A DNA stretch of 40,825 bases, from NCBI GenBank assembly GCA_028280225.1, contig JANQMF010000084.1, positions 1-40,825 of the forward strand. The letters are read 5' to 3'. This DNA is from Pseudomonadales bacterium (GTDB taxonomy: Bacteria; Pseudomonadota; Gammaproteobacteria; Pseudomonadales; Azotimanducaceae). The number at the start of each line of letters is the position of its first letter. Position 1 is the first letter of the stretch. This document shows positions 11,780 through 21,734 of this stretch, piece by piece. The notes beneath the pieces are model-generated. The model worked only from the letters and a program-made list of their open reading frames with translations. It was not told where the DNA came from and searched no databases. The position numbers were made by a program, and so were the translations under genes.

Positions 11780-12679
11780 AAGCCCATCCGTGGCAAACAG
11801 AGAATCAGTATGAGTAACTTAACCGAGCAAGGACAAATTAAAAACAACCTGTTGAGAAAATGAAGCCCTTTCTCCACAAATTCCAGGAAGTCCCGCCAAT
11901 GTGTTATACAAACTCATATGATGTCGTTGCATGTTTGCAATACAAAGATATACCGGTGCCGTGGCAAGGAACTTATAACCCCTGAGTAACCCCGGAGCTA
12001 ACCTCCGCTTAGGCCAACGACTTGTTAGTGTATCTTGTCAATCGCGACAAATTGCTTGTTAGTATTATCCGTTTCCAATCTGTTCGGGCATTTTGTGAGA
12101 TGGTTTGATTAAGCCAGTTATCCTCGCCCGATGACATCCTGGGCTCCCCTTCCCTTTCAGATGTGTTTCACCGTGCGATCTGTTAGAACCTGCAATCTTC
12201 TGGATCGCGTTCGTTCTATTTATTCGTCTGAATTATTCGTCTCTACGTATTTACCAAATATGCTGTGTGCTTACTTTCTTGTTCTGCTAGTTTCACTACT
12301 TTCGCTACTGACGGGTCGCCGGTTGAGGCGTTTCCCAAACAAACCACTGCTCAACGCTCTAATTCAAGCCGAAACTCCAAACTTCCTGCTGACCATGCCC
12401 GGTTAACCTGTGATACCGGTCCGGGCAGGCGCTAGTACGTGATGCATGTGGGTTAACAAACTAGTCAACACACTCACATCAAGCCTTCTGAAAACGTCCT
12501 GAAGTTGCTTGCGAACAGGCGAGCATTTAAGCCCATGGCAGAAAAAATAGCTATCAGTTCCACAGAAATTTGTTGCCTTTTTTTCGACTTACGAGGAAAT
12601 TCAGCAACTTACGCATTGGATCTACAAACAACCCAATTTAGCTAATTCTTAACAATTGTGAGCAAGATTTTGGAGAAGC

Positions 12680-12688
12680 TGTGGATAA
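12680..12688 (-). promoter_or_regulatory. DnaA box, perfect consensus
   Basis: TGTGGATAA on the plus strand is the exact complement of the consensus TTATCCACA. It is the only perfect match I found in the dnaA-rpmH spacer. AT-rich sequence lies on its left and degenerate boxes on its right. Confidence 0.85.
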
Positions 12689-12870
12689 CTTTTGTGCGCT
12701 TTTTAACCCACAAATCATCCCTGAATTTTGGGTGGGATACTCACCCGGTGTCCACAGGTTAAGGCCGTTGATAAGCGTTTGATTTTGTACCAATAAATCA
12801 GCTTGCCCACAGAAAAACCGGGCCTTAACAAACAACAATCACAAACTCTTATATATATACATACTACTAT

Positions 12871-12899
12871 TTGACTTAGCCAGAACGTGTCCATAAAAT
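12871..12899 (+). promoter_or_regulatory. rpmH promoter
   Basis: TTGACT (12871-12876), a 17-base spacer and TAAAAT (12894-12899) form a near-consensus sigma-70 promoter. It would initiate near 12906, giving a leader of about 90 bases to rpmH. The GC-rich stretch directly after the -10 resembles the discriminators of ribosomal promoters under stringent control; that regulation is inferred. Confidence 0.8.
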
Positions 12900-12996
12900 T
12901 CGCGGCCCCCAGGAAGTGGGGTAGCCCATGGTGTCCACTAATCCTGGCTGCGGGTATATACCAAGCGCTGGATAACAGTAAGAGAAGTTAATCGAT

Positions 12997-13131
12997 ATGA
13001 AAAGAACGTTCCAACCCAGCAATTTGAAAAGGAAACGCACCCACGGTTTTCGTGCTCGTATGGCAACCAAGGGAGGACGCAAGGTACTCAGTGCAAGACG
13101 CGCAAAAGGACGTAAGCGCCTCACCGTATAA
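12997..13131 (+). CDS. rpmH: 50S ribosomal protein L34
   Basis: A 44-aa ribosomal protein of the large subunit beginning [19 protein letters not shown] and ending GRKRLTV, essentially the whole family consensus. It is highly basic, as expected. A purine-rich stretch (AGAGAAG, 12981-12987) precedes the ATG. The gene lies just after the strong promoter at 12871-12899 and heads the rpmH-rnpA-yidD-yidC cluster. Confidence 0.97.
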   Translation: MKRTFQPSNLKRKRTHGFRARMATKGGRKVLSARRAKGRKRLTV

Positions 13132-13181
13132 ATGCCGGCCGCTGGGTTGATCAGCGTTCATGGCGGTTGATCTCCCAGCGG

Positions 13182-13535
13182 ATGATGTCAAACACTTTTC
13201 CCAGACACAATCGTCTAACCAAACCCGCGGAATTTACTCACGTATTCCGCCGGCCGGAACTAAATGTTTCTGCTGGACCATTACGCATTCGTGCCAGAAA
13301 GAATAAACTGTGCGGCGCCCGGCTTGGGGTTGTGGTACCTAGAAAAGGAACCCGCCGGGCGGTACGAAGAAATCGAATCAAACGCATTGTTCGGGATCAG
13401 TTTCGTACCAGCCGAACCCGGCTACCTGCATTAGATATGGTAGTCCAGGTTTTTGAAGATACCGGCGACACCCGCTTACGCTCGAGTTTGGATAATTTGT
13501 TTGAACAAATCTCAAAGTTACATACGAGTTCCTGA
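13182..13535 (+). CDS. rnpA: Ribonuclease P protein component
   Basis: This 117-aa protein is the cofactor of the RNase P ribozyme that matures tRNA 5' ends. The family signature is visible as [18 protein letters not shown], with the central RNR, and the N-terminus [13 protein letters not shown] is typical. The start is one of two adjacent ATG codons (13182 or 13185). An upstream TTG at 13167 would add five unsupported residues. It follows rpmH by 50 bases and is usually cotranscribed with it. Confidence 0.95.
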   Translation: MMSNTFPRHNRLTKPAEFTHVFRRPELNVSAGPLRIRARKNKLCGARLGVVVPRKGTRRAVRRNRIKRIVRDQFRTSRTRLPALDMVVQVFEDTGDTRLRSSLDNLFEQISKLHTSS

Positions 13536-13536
13536 A

Positions 13537-13827
13537 TTGGCAGCAAGAAAGAACATATTTAGGGAAATCCATCGATGGCCGGCGCGTTTGGCCATCAGGT
13601 TTATCCGCCTGTATCAGATTACGCTGAGTCCCTGGGTTGGGAATCAGTGTCGATTTCACCCCACCTGTTCCCACTATGCTCAGCAAGCTATTGAACTGCA
13701 TGGCCTTGGCCGGGGACTATGGTTGGCAATGAAGCGGTTGGGCAAGTGCCATCCCTACCACGCCGGCGGGGTAGATCTGGTGCCGCAGCCTGCTGCCGGC
13801 CAAGAACACCAAAACCACCCGGTTTAG
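13537..13827 (+). CDS. yidD: Membrane protein insertion efficiency factor YidD
   Basis: A small protein (about 96 aa) that assists YidC-dependent membrane insertion. The family core is clear: [29 protein letters not shown] and the later [11 protein letters not shown]. It ends 13 bases before yidC. The start is uncertain: an in-frame TTG at 13537, one base after the rnpA stop, gives a plausible N-terminus and coupling, while the first ATG in this frame (13453) lies deep inside rnpA and would add residues not seen in the family. The C-terminal tail is hydrophilic and variable. Confidence 0.88.
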   Translation: MAARKNIFREIHRWPARLAIRFIRLYQITLSPWVGNQCRFHPTCSHYAQQAIELHGLGRGLWLAMKRLGKCHPYHAGGVDLVPQPAAGQEHQNHPV

Positions 13828-13840
13828 TTAGGAATAGTAG

Positions 13841-15574
13841 ATGTTACCTCCCGAAATCCAGCGCATCGTTTTGCTTATTGCCTTGGCCGCTACCGGCTAC
13901 CTGATGATATTGGCCTGGAACGACGACATGACCGCCAATCGTGCGCAGGTCAGTTACAGCGAAGCGCCGCTGACGTCCACGCCGGTTGACCAGGCACAAA
14001 TCCCCGGTGCCGACAGCGAGATCCCGGAAGCGGGCCCACTGACCGACCCTCAAAATGACGACATCCCGGATGCCAGTTTATTGGTTGACGAACCCGGCGA
14101 AACCCCGTCGCCATCAACAACCACCCGCTCATCTGCGCAACTGGTCAAAGTCTCAACCCCATCCTTAATTGTGTGGATTGATCTCAGAGGCGGAGACATC
14201 GTCAGGGTTCAGCTCCCCCAGTTTCCCATCGACATAGAACGAAAAGATGTGCCTTATCTTTTACTCGACCAGGGGGCCAGCCAAACTTATATTGCGCAAA
14301 GTGGGCTGATTGGCCAGGACGGGCCCGACTCCCAGCCGCAACGCCCGCTGTATCAGGTGGATACATCGGAGCTGACCGTCGGCCCGGGAGAAACCAAAAC
14401 ACTGACCTTAAGCGTTGAGTTGGGGGATGCCCTGGTTGAAAAATTGTTCACCTTCCGGGGGGACGATTACCTGGTGGATGTCGCCTACCGCATGGAAAAC
14501 CGCTCAACGGCAGTCATGCGTGCCGGTATGTTTGGACAGATTAAGCGGGATACGCGGCCCCCACCCAGCGATGAATCTTTTGCCCTGGCACCGCAACCCT
14601 ACCTGGGTGCTGCGTTGACCACGCCGGAGGAGAGGTATCTTAAAATTGATTTTGAAGACATTGACGATGACGGGCCAAGCAAAGAGCAAGTCCAAGGTGG
14701 CTGGATTGCATTTTTGCAACACTACTTTCTGTCTGCCTGGGTCCCACCCCAGGAGCAAACCAATCAGTATTCTTTGCGGCGAGGGCGGGATGGCCACTAT
14801 CTATTTGGTTTTACCGGGCCATCCCAGAGTATTGAACCGGGTGCAACCGGAGAGTGGCAGGCGCAGTTTTACGCCGGACCCAAGGATCAGAAACGCCTTG
14901 AACAGATTGCGCAGAATTTGAATCTGACAGTGGACTACGGCTTTCTCTGGTGGGTTGCCATGCCGCTGTTTTATCTGCTGGACTGGCTTTACTCGTTGGT
15001 TGGCAATTGGGGGGTTGCCATCATTCTGTTAACCGTTGTGGTCAAGGCAGCCCTGTATCCCCTGTCCGCAGCCGGGTATCGCTCCATGGCGAATATGCGC
15101 CGGGTGGCACCTGCCATGAAACGGTTGCAGGAACGTTATGGCAACGACCGGGAAAAGCTTTCCCGGGAAATGATGGCGTTATACAAAAAAGAAGGCGCAA
15201 ACCCTTTGGGTGGTTGTTTGCCCATGCTGCTGCCCATGCCCATTTTTATCGCCCTGTACTGGGTATTGTTTGAGTCTGTTGAACTGCGCCAGGCACCGTT
15301 TTTTCTTTGGATTGAAGACCTGGCGGTGATGGATCCGTTTTTTATCCTGCCGCTGTTAATGGGTGCCAGCATGTACTGGATGCAAACCCTGAATCCTCAG
15401 GTTGGAGATCCAATGCAAGTAAAAATGATGAAGATGATGCCGATCATGTTCACCGTCCTGTTCTTATTCTTCCCTGCCGGTCTGGTCCTGTACTGGCTGG
15501 TCAACAACGTCTTGTCCATTGCCCAGCAGCAGTACGTCTACAAGCAGGCGGAAAAGGCACAGGCGGCAAGTTAG
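13841..15574 (+). CDS. yidC: Membrane protein insertase YidC
   Basis: This 577-aa Oxa1-family insertase helps the Sec translocon, and acts alone on small proteins such as ATP synthase subunit c. It has an N-terminal signal-anchor helix (IVLLIALAATGYLMILAW), a large periplasmic beta-domain preceded by a low-complexity acidic and proline-rich linker (roughly residues 30-90), then five conserved C-terminal membrane segments from about residue 355. The cytoplasmic hairpin containing NPLGGCLPMLLPMPIF is typical. It follows yidD by 13 bases and precedes mnmE by 20. Confidence 0.97.
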   Translation: MLPPEIQRIVLLIALAATGYLMILAWNDDMTANRAQVSYSEAPLTSTPVDQAQIPGADSEIPEAGPLTDPQNDDIPDASLLVDEPGETPSPSTTTRSSAQLVKVSTPSLIVWIDLRGGDIVRVQLPQFPIDIERKDVPYLLLDQGASQTYIAQSGLIGQDGPDSQPQRPLYQVDTSELTVGPGETKTLTLSVELGDALVEKLFTFRGDDYLVDVAYRMENRSTAVMRAGMFGQIKRDTRPPPSDESFALAPQPYLGAALTTPEERYLKIDFEDIDDDGPSKEQVQGGWIAFLQHYFLSAWVPPQEQTNQYSLRRGRDGHYLFGFTGPSQSIEPGATGEWQAQFYAGPKDQKRLEQIAQNLNLTVDYGFLWWVAMPLFYLLDWLYSLVGNWGVAIILLTVVVKAALYPLSAAGYRSMANMRRVAPAMKRLQERYGNDREKLSREMMALYKKEGANPLGGCLPMLLPMPIFIALYWVLFESVELRQAPFFLWIEDLAVMDPFFILPLLMGASMYWMQTLNPQVGDPMQVKMMKMMPIMFTVLFLFFPAGLVLYWLVNNVLSIAQQQYVYKQAEKAQAAS

Positions 15575-15594
15575 CTGCCGCATCGGATTGATCA

Positions 15595-17010
15595 TTGAGC
15601 GCTGAAATATCGGGGGGGTTGCAGACTGATCTGATTGTTGCGGTGGCCACCCCTGCGGGTCAGGGTGGGATCGGTATTGTGCGCTTGTCCGGACCCAAGG
15701 CTAAGGAAGTTGTTGATCAGCTGATCAATAAGCCGCTAAAACCCCGAACAGCCGCCTTTTGTACCCTCCAGGAGCCCACCGGGGATAAAGCCAACCCCGG
15801 GCATGTGATTGATGAAGGTTTGGTGCTCTGGTTTCCGCATGGACAGTCGTTTACCGGAGAGGAGGTGGTGGAAATTCATGCCCACGGCAGTCCGGTGGTC
15901 TTGCAGCAATTGCTTAACTGTTGCTGTGCTCTGGGTGCGCGGCTGGCGCGCCCCGGGGAGTTTACCGAGCGTGCATTTTTACAAGGTAAGCTGGACCTGG
16001 CCCAGGCGGAAGCCGTGGCGGACCTTATTGCCAGTGGCTCGGTAGCCGCCGCGCGGGGTGCCGCGCGATCTTTACGGGGTGACTTTTCCAAACAGGTGAA
16101 TGAAATTGCCGAAGATCTTGCCGGGCTGCGTATTCTGGTGGAAGCGTGTATCGACTTTCCCGAGGAAGAAGTTGAACACTTACAGGACGCCCAGGTGGGC
16201 GCGCGCATTGAACATCAGATTGCTCAACTGAGAGAGTTGTTGACCAACAGTACTCAAGGTCGCCTTGTTAACGAAGGTGCGGCGGTGGCCTTGCTGGGTG
16301 CTCCCAACGTGGGAAAATCCAGCCTGCTGAATCGCTTGGCAGGTGAAGAGGCGGCGATCGTCACCGACATCCCCGGCACAACCCGGGATCTGTTGAAGGT
16401 TGATCTGGTCCTGGGGGGGGTACCGCTGCGCCTGGTAGACACTGCGGGCTTAAGACCTACCGAGGATGTGGTGGAAAAGATAGGGGTTGACCGGGCTGAA
16501 CACCAGGCCAGAGAAGCGGATCTGGTTATCATGGTTTTTGCGGTTGACGAGTTTTTACCCGAGATTAATCCAAACAACATCGGCACGCAGTTTGCTGACC
16601 TGATCGAACGGCTGGAAATCCCGGAGGCCACGCCGGTGCTTGGGGTGGTGAACAAAATTGACCTGCTGGACGCGGACCGGCGCAAGCACCTGGAATGTGA
16701 GGGTAAGCTGATCTGGTTGTCGGTAAAAGAAGGGGATGGCATACAGACCCTGCAGAAAACAATTTTAAATCAGCTTGGCGCCTTGGCAGGGGAAATACCT
16801 TATACCGCCCGTGCCCGGCATATCGAGGCATTGTCCAGCGCCGAGGTTCATCTGCAAACAGCGGTGTTACACCTTAAGGCACAGGCCGCCGCGGAACTGG
16901 TAGCTGAAGAACTGCGCACCGCCCATCTGGATCTGGGTGAAATTGTTGGGACAATGACCCCCGATGATCTGTTAGGCCGGATATTCAGCGAATTTTGCAT
17001 CGGCAAATAG
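15595..17010 (+). CDS. mnmE: tRNA modification GTPase MnmE
   Basis: The 471-aa GTPase, with MnmG, installs the 5-carboxymethylaminomethyl group on wobble uridine 34 of certain tRNAs. An N-terminal tetrahydrofolate-binding domain (IVAVATPAGQGGIGIVRLSG) is followed by helical regions and an inserted G domain with GAPNVGKSS (K241), DIPGTTRD, DTAGL and NKID. The C-terminus is the invariant CIGK, whose cysteine is important for modification. The best start is TTG 15595, because no ATG or GTG gives the conserved N-terminus. mnmG follows 75 bases later, so the partners are adjacent. Confidence 0.96.
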   Translation: MSAEISGGLQTDLIVAVATPAGQGGIGIVRLSGPKAKEVVDQLINKPLKPRTAAFCTLQEPTGDKANPGHVIDEGLVLWFPHGQSFTGEEVVEIHAHGSPVVLQQLLNCCCALGARLARPGEFTERAFLQGKLDLAQAEAVADLIASGSVAAARGAARSLRGDFSKQVNEIAEDLAGLRILVEACIDFPEEEVEHLQDAQVGARIEHQIAQLRELLTNSTQGRLVNEGAAVALLGAPNVGKSSLLNRLAGEEAAIVTDIPGTTRDLLKVDLVLGGVPLRLVDTAGLRPTEDVVEKIGVDRAEHQAREADLVIMVFAVDEFLPEINPNNIGTQFADLIERLEIPEATPVLGVVNKIDLLDADRRKHLECEGKLIWLSVKEGDGIQTLQKTILNQLGALAGEIPYTARARHIEALSSAEVHLQTAVLHLKAQAAAELVAEELRTAHLDLGEIVGTMTPDDLLGRIFSEFCIGK

Positions 17011-17085
17011 CGGCTTTAAAAACCCGGGGCAGCCACTATACTGGGCCGCCTTCAAATCGGCGCTAAGCTTGGCAAGGCTTAAGAT

Positions 17086-18996
17086 ATGCAATTTCCGGAT
17101 TATTTTGATGTCATTGTTGTGGGTGGTGGGCACGCGGGTACCGAAGCGGCCGCGGCTGCCGCGCGCATGGGCGCAAAAACTCTGTTGCTGACGCAAAATA
17201 TCGAGACCATTGGACAAATGTCCTGTAATCCGGCAATTGGGGGGATTGGTAAAAGCCATCTGGTTGCGGAAATCGATGCGCTGGATGGGGTAATGGCCCG
17301 GGCCACGGACGCAGCGGGTATCCACTGGAAAGTGCTGAATGCCAGCAAAGGCCCGGCGGTGCGGGCAACCCGCGCTCAGGCTGATCGCGCCCTGTATAAA
17401 GGTGCGGTTCGGCACATCCTGGAGCATCAGGAAAACCTGCACATCTTTCAGCAATCTGTGGTGGATTTTGTACTTAGCGGTGACCGGGTGTCCGGTGTAA
17501 CCACCCAAATGGGCCTGACGTTCCATTGCAAAACGATCGTCTTGACCACGGGTACATTCCTGGGCGGAAAGATCCATATTGGCAACGAGCAGCATGCCGG
17601 TGGTCGGGCGGGTGATGCACCTTCCATTGCGCTGGCGGAGCGCCTGCGTGGTCTGCCCTTCCGCGTCGGCCGGTTAAAAACCGGTACACCCCCCCGGCTG
17701 GACGGCCGGACGATAGACTACCGTGGTTTGGAAAAACAACCCGGGGACGATCCCCGGCCGGTGATGTCGGTTCTGTCGCAAACCAGCCAGCACCCGGCAC
17801 AGGTAGAGTGTCATATTGCCCGAACCAATCCGCGTACCCACGAGATCATCACCCGCAATATTGATCGGTCAGCCATGTACAGTGGTGCCATTGAAGGCAC
17901 CGGACCCCGCTACTGTCCCAGTGTGGAGGATAAGGTGGTCCGTTTTGCGGATAAGTTGGAACACCAGATTTTCCTGGAACCCGAAGGCTTAAATACAACA
18001 GAACTGTACCCCAACGGAATTTCCACCAGCCTGCCTTTTGATGTGCAGCTTGAATTTGTCCGCAGCATATCCGGCTTTGAAAATGCTCATATCACCCGCC
18101 CGGGTTACGCCATTGAGTACGACTACTTTGATCCACGTGATTTAAAATATTCGTTAGAAACCAAGGTGATTGAGGGGCTCTATTTTGCCGGGCAAATTAA
18201 CGGCACAACCGGTTATGAGGAAGCGGGTGCCCAGGGATTGCTTGCGGGGATAAATGCAGCCAGACAGGTACAGGGACGGCCCGCCTGGGAACCCGCCCGG
18301 GATGAGGCGTATATGGGTGTTCTGGTTGATGACTTGATTACCTTGGGTACGTCAGAGCCCTATCGCATGTTTACCTCCCGCGCAGAATTTCGACTGCGTT
18401 TGCGGCAGGACAACGCCCACCCGCGCTTGACGGCGCTTGGGGTTGAGATGGGAGTGGTTGGAGCCGCCCGGGCAAGTTGGTTCAAAGAGCGTAGCGCTGA
18501 GGTGTCTCGCCTTGAAAAGTTGCTGGCGAAAACCCGGGTCAGTCCCGGGGATATGATCGATGATAAATTGAACCTGAACTTAAAAGCGGATATCAACTTG
18601 TTGGATCTGTTAAAGCGTCCCGAGATTCGGGGTGCTCAAATCCAACAGTTGGCATTAGAAACAACGGATACTTTCTCTGCGGATCTGAACGCCCTGCTGG
18701 CGAAGGATGCTTTGCTGTTTCAGGTAGAAACGGATACCAAGTATGCCGGATACATCAAGCGCCAGGACGAAGAGATAGCCAAGATTCGTCGGCACGAAAG
18801 CATGACTTTGCCGGCGGAAATGGATTTTTGCTCTATTTCCGGCCTGAGTAATGAACTGCGGCAGAAGTTGGATGAACACCGGCCGACCAGTCTGGCCCGG
18901 GCTGCACGAATTCCCGGCATGACGCCGGCAGCGTTGTCTATTTTGTTAGTTCACGCCAAACAGATGGATAAAGGCAAGTCTGCTGCTTCTGTCTGA
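17086..18996 (+). CDS. mnmG: tRNA uridine 5-carboxymethylaminomethyl modification enzyme MnmG
   Basis: The 636-aa FAD- and NADH-dependent partner of MnmE. The dinucleotide-binding fold [19 protein letters not shown] begins near residue 11. The conserved [33 protein letters not shown] and [13 protein letters not shown] follow in order, and the C-terminal helical domain that contacts MnmE is complete ([15 protein letters not shown]). The length is close to E. coli (629 aa). The mnmE-mnmG-rsmG order is the standard origin-proximal cluster. Confidence 0.97.
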   Translation: MQFPDYFDVIVVGGGHAGTEAAAAAARMGAKTLLLTQNIETIGQMSCNPAIGGIGKSHLVAEIDALDGVMARATDAAGIHWKVLNASKGPAVRATRAQADRALYKGAVRHILEHQENLHIFQQSVVDFVLSGDRVSGVTTQMGLTFHCKTIVLTTGTFLGGKIHIGNEQHAGGRAGDAPSIALAERLRGLPFRVGRLKTGTPPRLDGRTIDYRGLEKQPGDDPRPVMSVLSQTSQHPAQVECHIARTNPRTHEIITRNIDRSAMYSGAIEGTGPRYCPSVEDKVVRFADKLEHQIFLEPEGLNTTELYPNGISTSLPFDVQLEFVRSISGFENAHITRPGYAIEYDYFDPRDLKYSLETKVIEGLYFAGQINGTTGYEEAGAQGLLAGINAARQVQGRPAWEPARDEAYMGVLVDDLITLGTSEPYRMFTSRAEFRLRLRQDNAHPRLTALGVEMGVVGAARASWFKERSAEVSRLEKLLAKTRVSPGDMIDDKLNLNLKADINLLDLLKRPEIRGAQIQQLALETTDTFSADLNALLAKDALLFQVETDTKYAGYIKRQDEEIAKIRRHESMTLPAEMDFCSISGLSNELRQKLDEHRPTSLARAARIPGMTPAALSILLVHAKQMDKGKSAASV

Positions 18997-19023
18997 CGGT
19001 GTACGCTGAGACAAAGCCTATCA

Positions 19024-19806
19024 ATGACTGCATCAAAATACTCTGCACCAACAACAGGCAGTCAGGCAATTGAGTCGATACTGCCGGGGCTGGATAGCCT
19101 GGGGATTAGTCTCTCGGCTCCACAACAAGCTGATTTGGCCTGCTTCTGTGATGAGCTTATTAAGTGGAACCGCTCGTTTAATCTAGTGTCGCGCCAGGAT
19201 ATTCAGCGGTTGGGTACCCGGCATATTTTCGACAGCCTGACAGGTGCCACCCTGTTTCCGCCCGCACAGGAGAAAAGTGCCCAACCGGTTCAACGGTTGG
19301 TCCTGGATGTGGGTAGCGGTGCTGGTCTGCCCGGGATTCCCCTGGCCATTTGGCGCCCTGACTTTACCTACGTGCTGTTGGACAGAAGTGCCCGGCGCAC
19401 ACGTTTTTTACAACACATCAAGACCCGGCTTGATCTGGCACACGTGGAAATACTTTGTGAAGATGTGACCTCTGACAAAGTAGCGCAAACCTATACGGGA
19501 CACCGGTCATCACCGGGCGAAAACGAGGTCAATGAGGGCGGTTTTAATGTCATCGTTGCCCGGGCGGTCGCACCGGTGGAGCGGCTTTGGGCCATGACGG
19601 GGCATTTACTTGCGCCTGGGGGCCGCCTGCTGGTTTACGAATCTGTTGAGGCTGATCCCGGCCCGGGTGAAATTGTACCGGTGGAGCGCAGGCTCAACAT
19701 AGGCGCCCAAGTTGTCTGTCAGCGGCACAACTTTGCGGTTGCAAGTGAAAACATCCATGCCATATTGCAGGTCTGGGAAGATCGTTCGGACCCGGCCCGG
19801 GACTAG
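19024..19806 (+). CDS. rsmG: 16S rRNA m7G527 methyltransferase RsmG
   Basis: This enzyme methylates N7 of G527 in 16S rRNA using S-adenosylmethionine. The SAM-binding motif LDVGSGAGLPGIPLAI and the family segment KWNRSFNLVSRQD are clear, as is VARAVAP. At 260 aa it is longer than the usual 205-215 aa. The excess is an N-terminal extension of about 20-25 residues and a short hydrophilic insert (HRSSPGENEVNEGG) between the SAM fold strands, so an alternative downstream start would account for only part of it. It lies 27 bases after mnmG. Confidence 0.95.
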   Translation: MTASKYSAPTTGSQAIESILPGLDSLGISLSAPQQADLACFCDELIKWNRSFNLVSRQDIQRLGTRHIFDSLTGATLFPPAQEKSAQPVQRLVLDVGSGAGLPGIPLAIWRPDFTYVLLDRSARRTRFLQHIKTRLDLAHVEILCEDVTSDKVAQTYTGHRSSPGENEVNEGGFNVIVARAVAPVERLWAMTGHLLAPGGRLLVYESVEADPGPGEIVPVERRLNIGAQVVCQRHNFAVASENIHAILQVWEDRSDPARD

Positions 19807-19855
19807 ATTTGAAATGATGATAAGAACATACGAACAAGCAGGAGAAAGGGATTAG

Positions 19856-20614
19856 GTGAGAACCATCGCGGTGGCAAATCAGAAAGGGGGGGTGGGCAAG
19901 ACGACAACCAGTGTCAACCTCAGTGCCTCTCTCGCCATGTCCGGCAGCCGTGTATTGCTGGTGGATCTGGATCCCCAGGGTAATGCCACCATGGGGTGTG
20001 GGGTGGACAAAAATGATCTGGAGAATTCTCTGTATGAGTGGTTGTTAGAAGATCAGCCACTGACCAAGGTTGTCCAGCGCTGCAGCGGCGGTTTTGAAAT
20101 CCTGCCATCAAATATTGATCTTACCGCTGCGGAAGTTGCGCTGATGCAGTCCGAGGGGCGGGAGTTTTTCCTGCGGGACCGCTTGAACGCCCAGGCAGGA
20201 GAGTATGACTATGTCATCATCGACTGCCCGCCAAGCCTGAGCATCCTAACGGTAAACGCCTTGATTGCCGCCCAAGGTGTTTTGATTCCCATGCAGTGTG
20301 AATACTACGCGCTGGAAGGCCTTACCGCGCTTTTAGATACCATAGCCGGTGTGCAAAGCCGGGCGAATCCGGAGCTGGCCATAGAGGGCATATTGCGAAC
20401 CATGTATGATCCGCGCAACAGCCTGACCCGAGATGTATCCCGCCAGCTTATCCAGTATTTTGGCGACCAGGTCTTTCGTACCGTTATTCCGCGTAATGTC
20501 CGGCTGGCTGAAGCACCAAGCCATGGTCTGCCGGCAATCCTGTACGATAGAACTTCCCGGGGTGCGGTGGCGTACATGGCACTGGCCGGAGAGCTGCGGC
20601 AAAAACATAAATAA
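19856..20614 (+). CDS. parA: Chromosome partitioning ATPase ParA (Soj)
   Basis: This 252-aa deviant Walker ATPase drives origin segregation by binding DNA non-specifically as an ATP dimer, with ParB stimulating hydrolysis. Walker A is KGGVGKTTT, with the signature lysine K10 and catalytic-loop K15; Walker B is DYVIIDCPPSLS. The short N-terminus, without a helix-turn-helix, marks the chromosomal type. The start is GTG 19856, with GGAGAAAGG seven bases upstream. It precedes parB by 59 bases. The cognate parS sites are in recF. Confidence 0.97.
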   Translation: MRTIAVANQKGGVGKTTTSVNLSASLAMSGSRVLLVDLDPQGNATMGCGVDKNDLENSLYEWLLEDQPLTKVVQRCSGGFEILPSNIDLTAAEVALMQSEGREFFLRDRLNAQAGEYDYVIIDCPPSLSILTVNALIAAQGVLIPMQCEYYALEGLTALLDTIAGVQSRANPELAIEGILRTMYDPRNSLTRDVSRQLIQYFGDQVFRTVIPRNVRLAEAPSHGLPAILYDRTSRGAVAYMALAGELRQKHK

Positions 20615-20673
20615 AATAATTTGCTGAAATTGCACCCCTTTTCGGGGATTGACTGCGGGGATTGACGGGAAAC

Positions 20674-21639
20674 ATGAGCAAAAAGCGATTGGGACGAGGA
20701 CTGGATTCACTACTTTCGGATACCAAACCCGAAAAGACCAAGGCAGAATCTCCGCCGGCAAATACAGAACAAGGCGGGGTGGCCTCGACCATTCAAAAAG
20801 CGGTAACGGGCAGTGGTAAGGCGGTAAAAACCGGCGAAAGCGCCAAAAGTGCGGGTATTGTAGAACTCGACATCCAGGCCATCAGTGCCAGCCCGTTCCA
20901 GCCCCGGCGTCACTTTGACGATGACGCTCTGGCGGAACTGGCCCAATCGATTCAGGCCCAGGGTTTATTGCAGCCGGTGGTGGTACGCCAGCGACCTCAG
21001 GGGGGATACGAATTAATTGCCGGCGAGCGGCGTTGGCGGGCCGCCCAACTTGCGGGTTTACAATCCCTCCCGGCGGTGATCAAAACCGCCACGGATAAAC
21101 AGGCATCAGCCCTGGCATTAATTGAAAATGTGCAGCGGGAGGATCTGAGCGCCCTGGAGGAAGCCATGGGTTTAGCCCGCCTGCGGGATGAATTTGAACT
21201 CACTCAACAACAGATAGCCGACGCGGTTGGCAAATCCAGAGTGGCCATTGCCAACCTGTTACGGCTGTTAAATCTCGGCAGCACCGCTCGGGGTTTGCTG
21301 GAAGATGGCCGTATTGAAATGGGCCATGCCCGCGCCCTGTTGGGTTTGACGGGGGTGCAACAGGATCAGGCGTCGCGGCAGGCTGCGGACCAGGGCCTTT
21401 CGGTGCGTCAGACCGAAGCATTGGTCAAGCGCTTGCTGAATCCCCAGGCAAAGCCGGCCCAGGCTGCCCCGGCCAAAGATGCGGACATTAGCCGTCTTGA
21501 GCAAAGATTAATGGACAAAATTGGTGCGCCGGTGGTCATCAAGCACAGCTTGAGTGGGCAGGGTGAACTCAACATCAAATATTCCAATCTGGAAGAGTTG
21601 GATGGGGTGCTTAAACATATGGGCCTGGAGTTTGATTAG
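20674..21639 (+). CDS. parB: Chromosome partitioning protein ParB (Spo0J)
   Basis: This 321-aa CTPase and DNA clamp loads at parS and spreads. The ATG at 20674 gives the conserved start MSKKRLGRGLDSLL, the segment that stimulates ParA; an upstream in-frame TTG at 20662 adds nothing conserved. The N-terminal domain has GYELIAGERRWRAAQ, the CTP-binding motif of the ParB fold, then ENVQREDLSALEEA, a helix-turn-helix around LTQQQIADAVGKSRVAIANLL that reads parS, and a C-terminal dimerisation domain. The linker near residues 25-70 is low in complexity. Confidence 0.97.
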   Translation: MSKKRLGRGLDSLLSDTKPEKTKAESPPANTEQGGVASTIQKAVTGSGKAVKTGESAKSAGIVELDIQAISASPFQPRRHFDDDALAELAQSIQAQGLLQPVVVRQRPQGGYELIAGERRWRAAQLAGLQSLPAVIKTATDKQASALALIENVQREDLSALEEAMGLARLRDEFELTQQQIADAVGKSRVAIANLLRLLNLGSTARGLLEDGRIEMGHARALLGLTGVQQDQASRQAADQGLSVRQTEALVKRLLNPQAKPAQAAPAKDADISRLEQRLMDKIGAPVVIKHSLSGQGELNIKYSNLEELDGVLKHMGLEFD

Positions 21640-21672
21640 CAGACAAAAATGTAGATTTATTACTGCTTTTCA

Positions 21673-21701
21673 TTGAACGCACTCATATGCATCCCTATAA
21701 T
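21673..21701 (+). promoter_or_regulatory. atp operon promoter
   Basis: TTGAAC (21673-21678), a 17-base spacer and a perfect TATAAT (21696-21701) lie 34 bases upstream of atpI. Transcription would start near 21708, leaving a leader of about 27 bases. It separates the ATP synthase operon from parB, whose stop is 33 bases upstream, and no terminator was seen between them. Confidence 0.82.
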
Positions 21702-21734
21702 ACGCGCCGCCTAGAATTGGGTGTCACCGTCTAA

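Larger units (their letters stand above)
11649..12870. other. probable chromosomal replication origin region (oriC)
   Basis: About 1.2 kb between dnaA and the rpmH promoter carries no credible gene. It contains AT-rich stretches (for example 12200-12300 and 12590-12720), one perfect DnaA box (12680-12688) and near matches such as TTCTCCACA (11870-11878), GTGTCCACA (12748-12756) and TTGCCCACA (12803-12811). A dnaA-rpmH location is where Pseudomonas origins lie, and transcription diverges from here. The boxes concentrate at 12680-12811, so the functional core is probably there; the melting element cannot be fixed by eye. Confidence 0.75.

Noticed and set aside
12131-12406. 91-codon open frame in the dnaA-rpmH spacer
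   Set aside because: No family resemblance, no ribosome-binding site and atypical composition; it lies in the presumed origin region.
13453-13536. Longer YidD starting at ATG 13453
   Set aside because: It would lie deep inside rnpA and add residues not found in the YidD family; a start near 13537 fits better.
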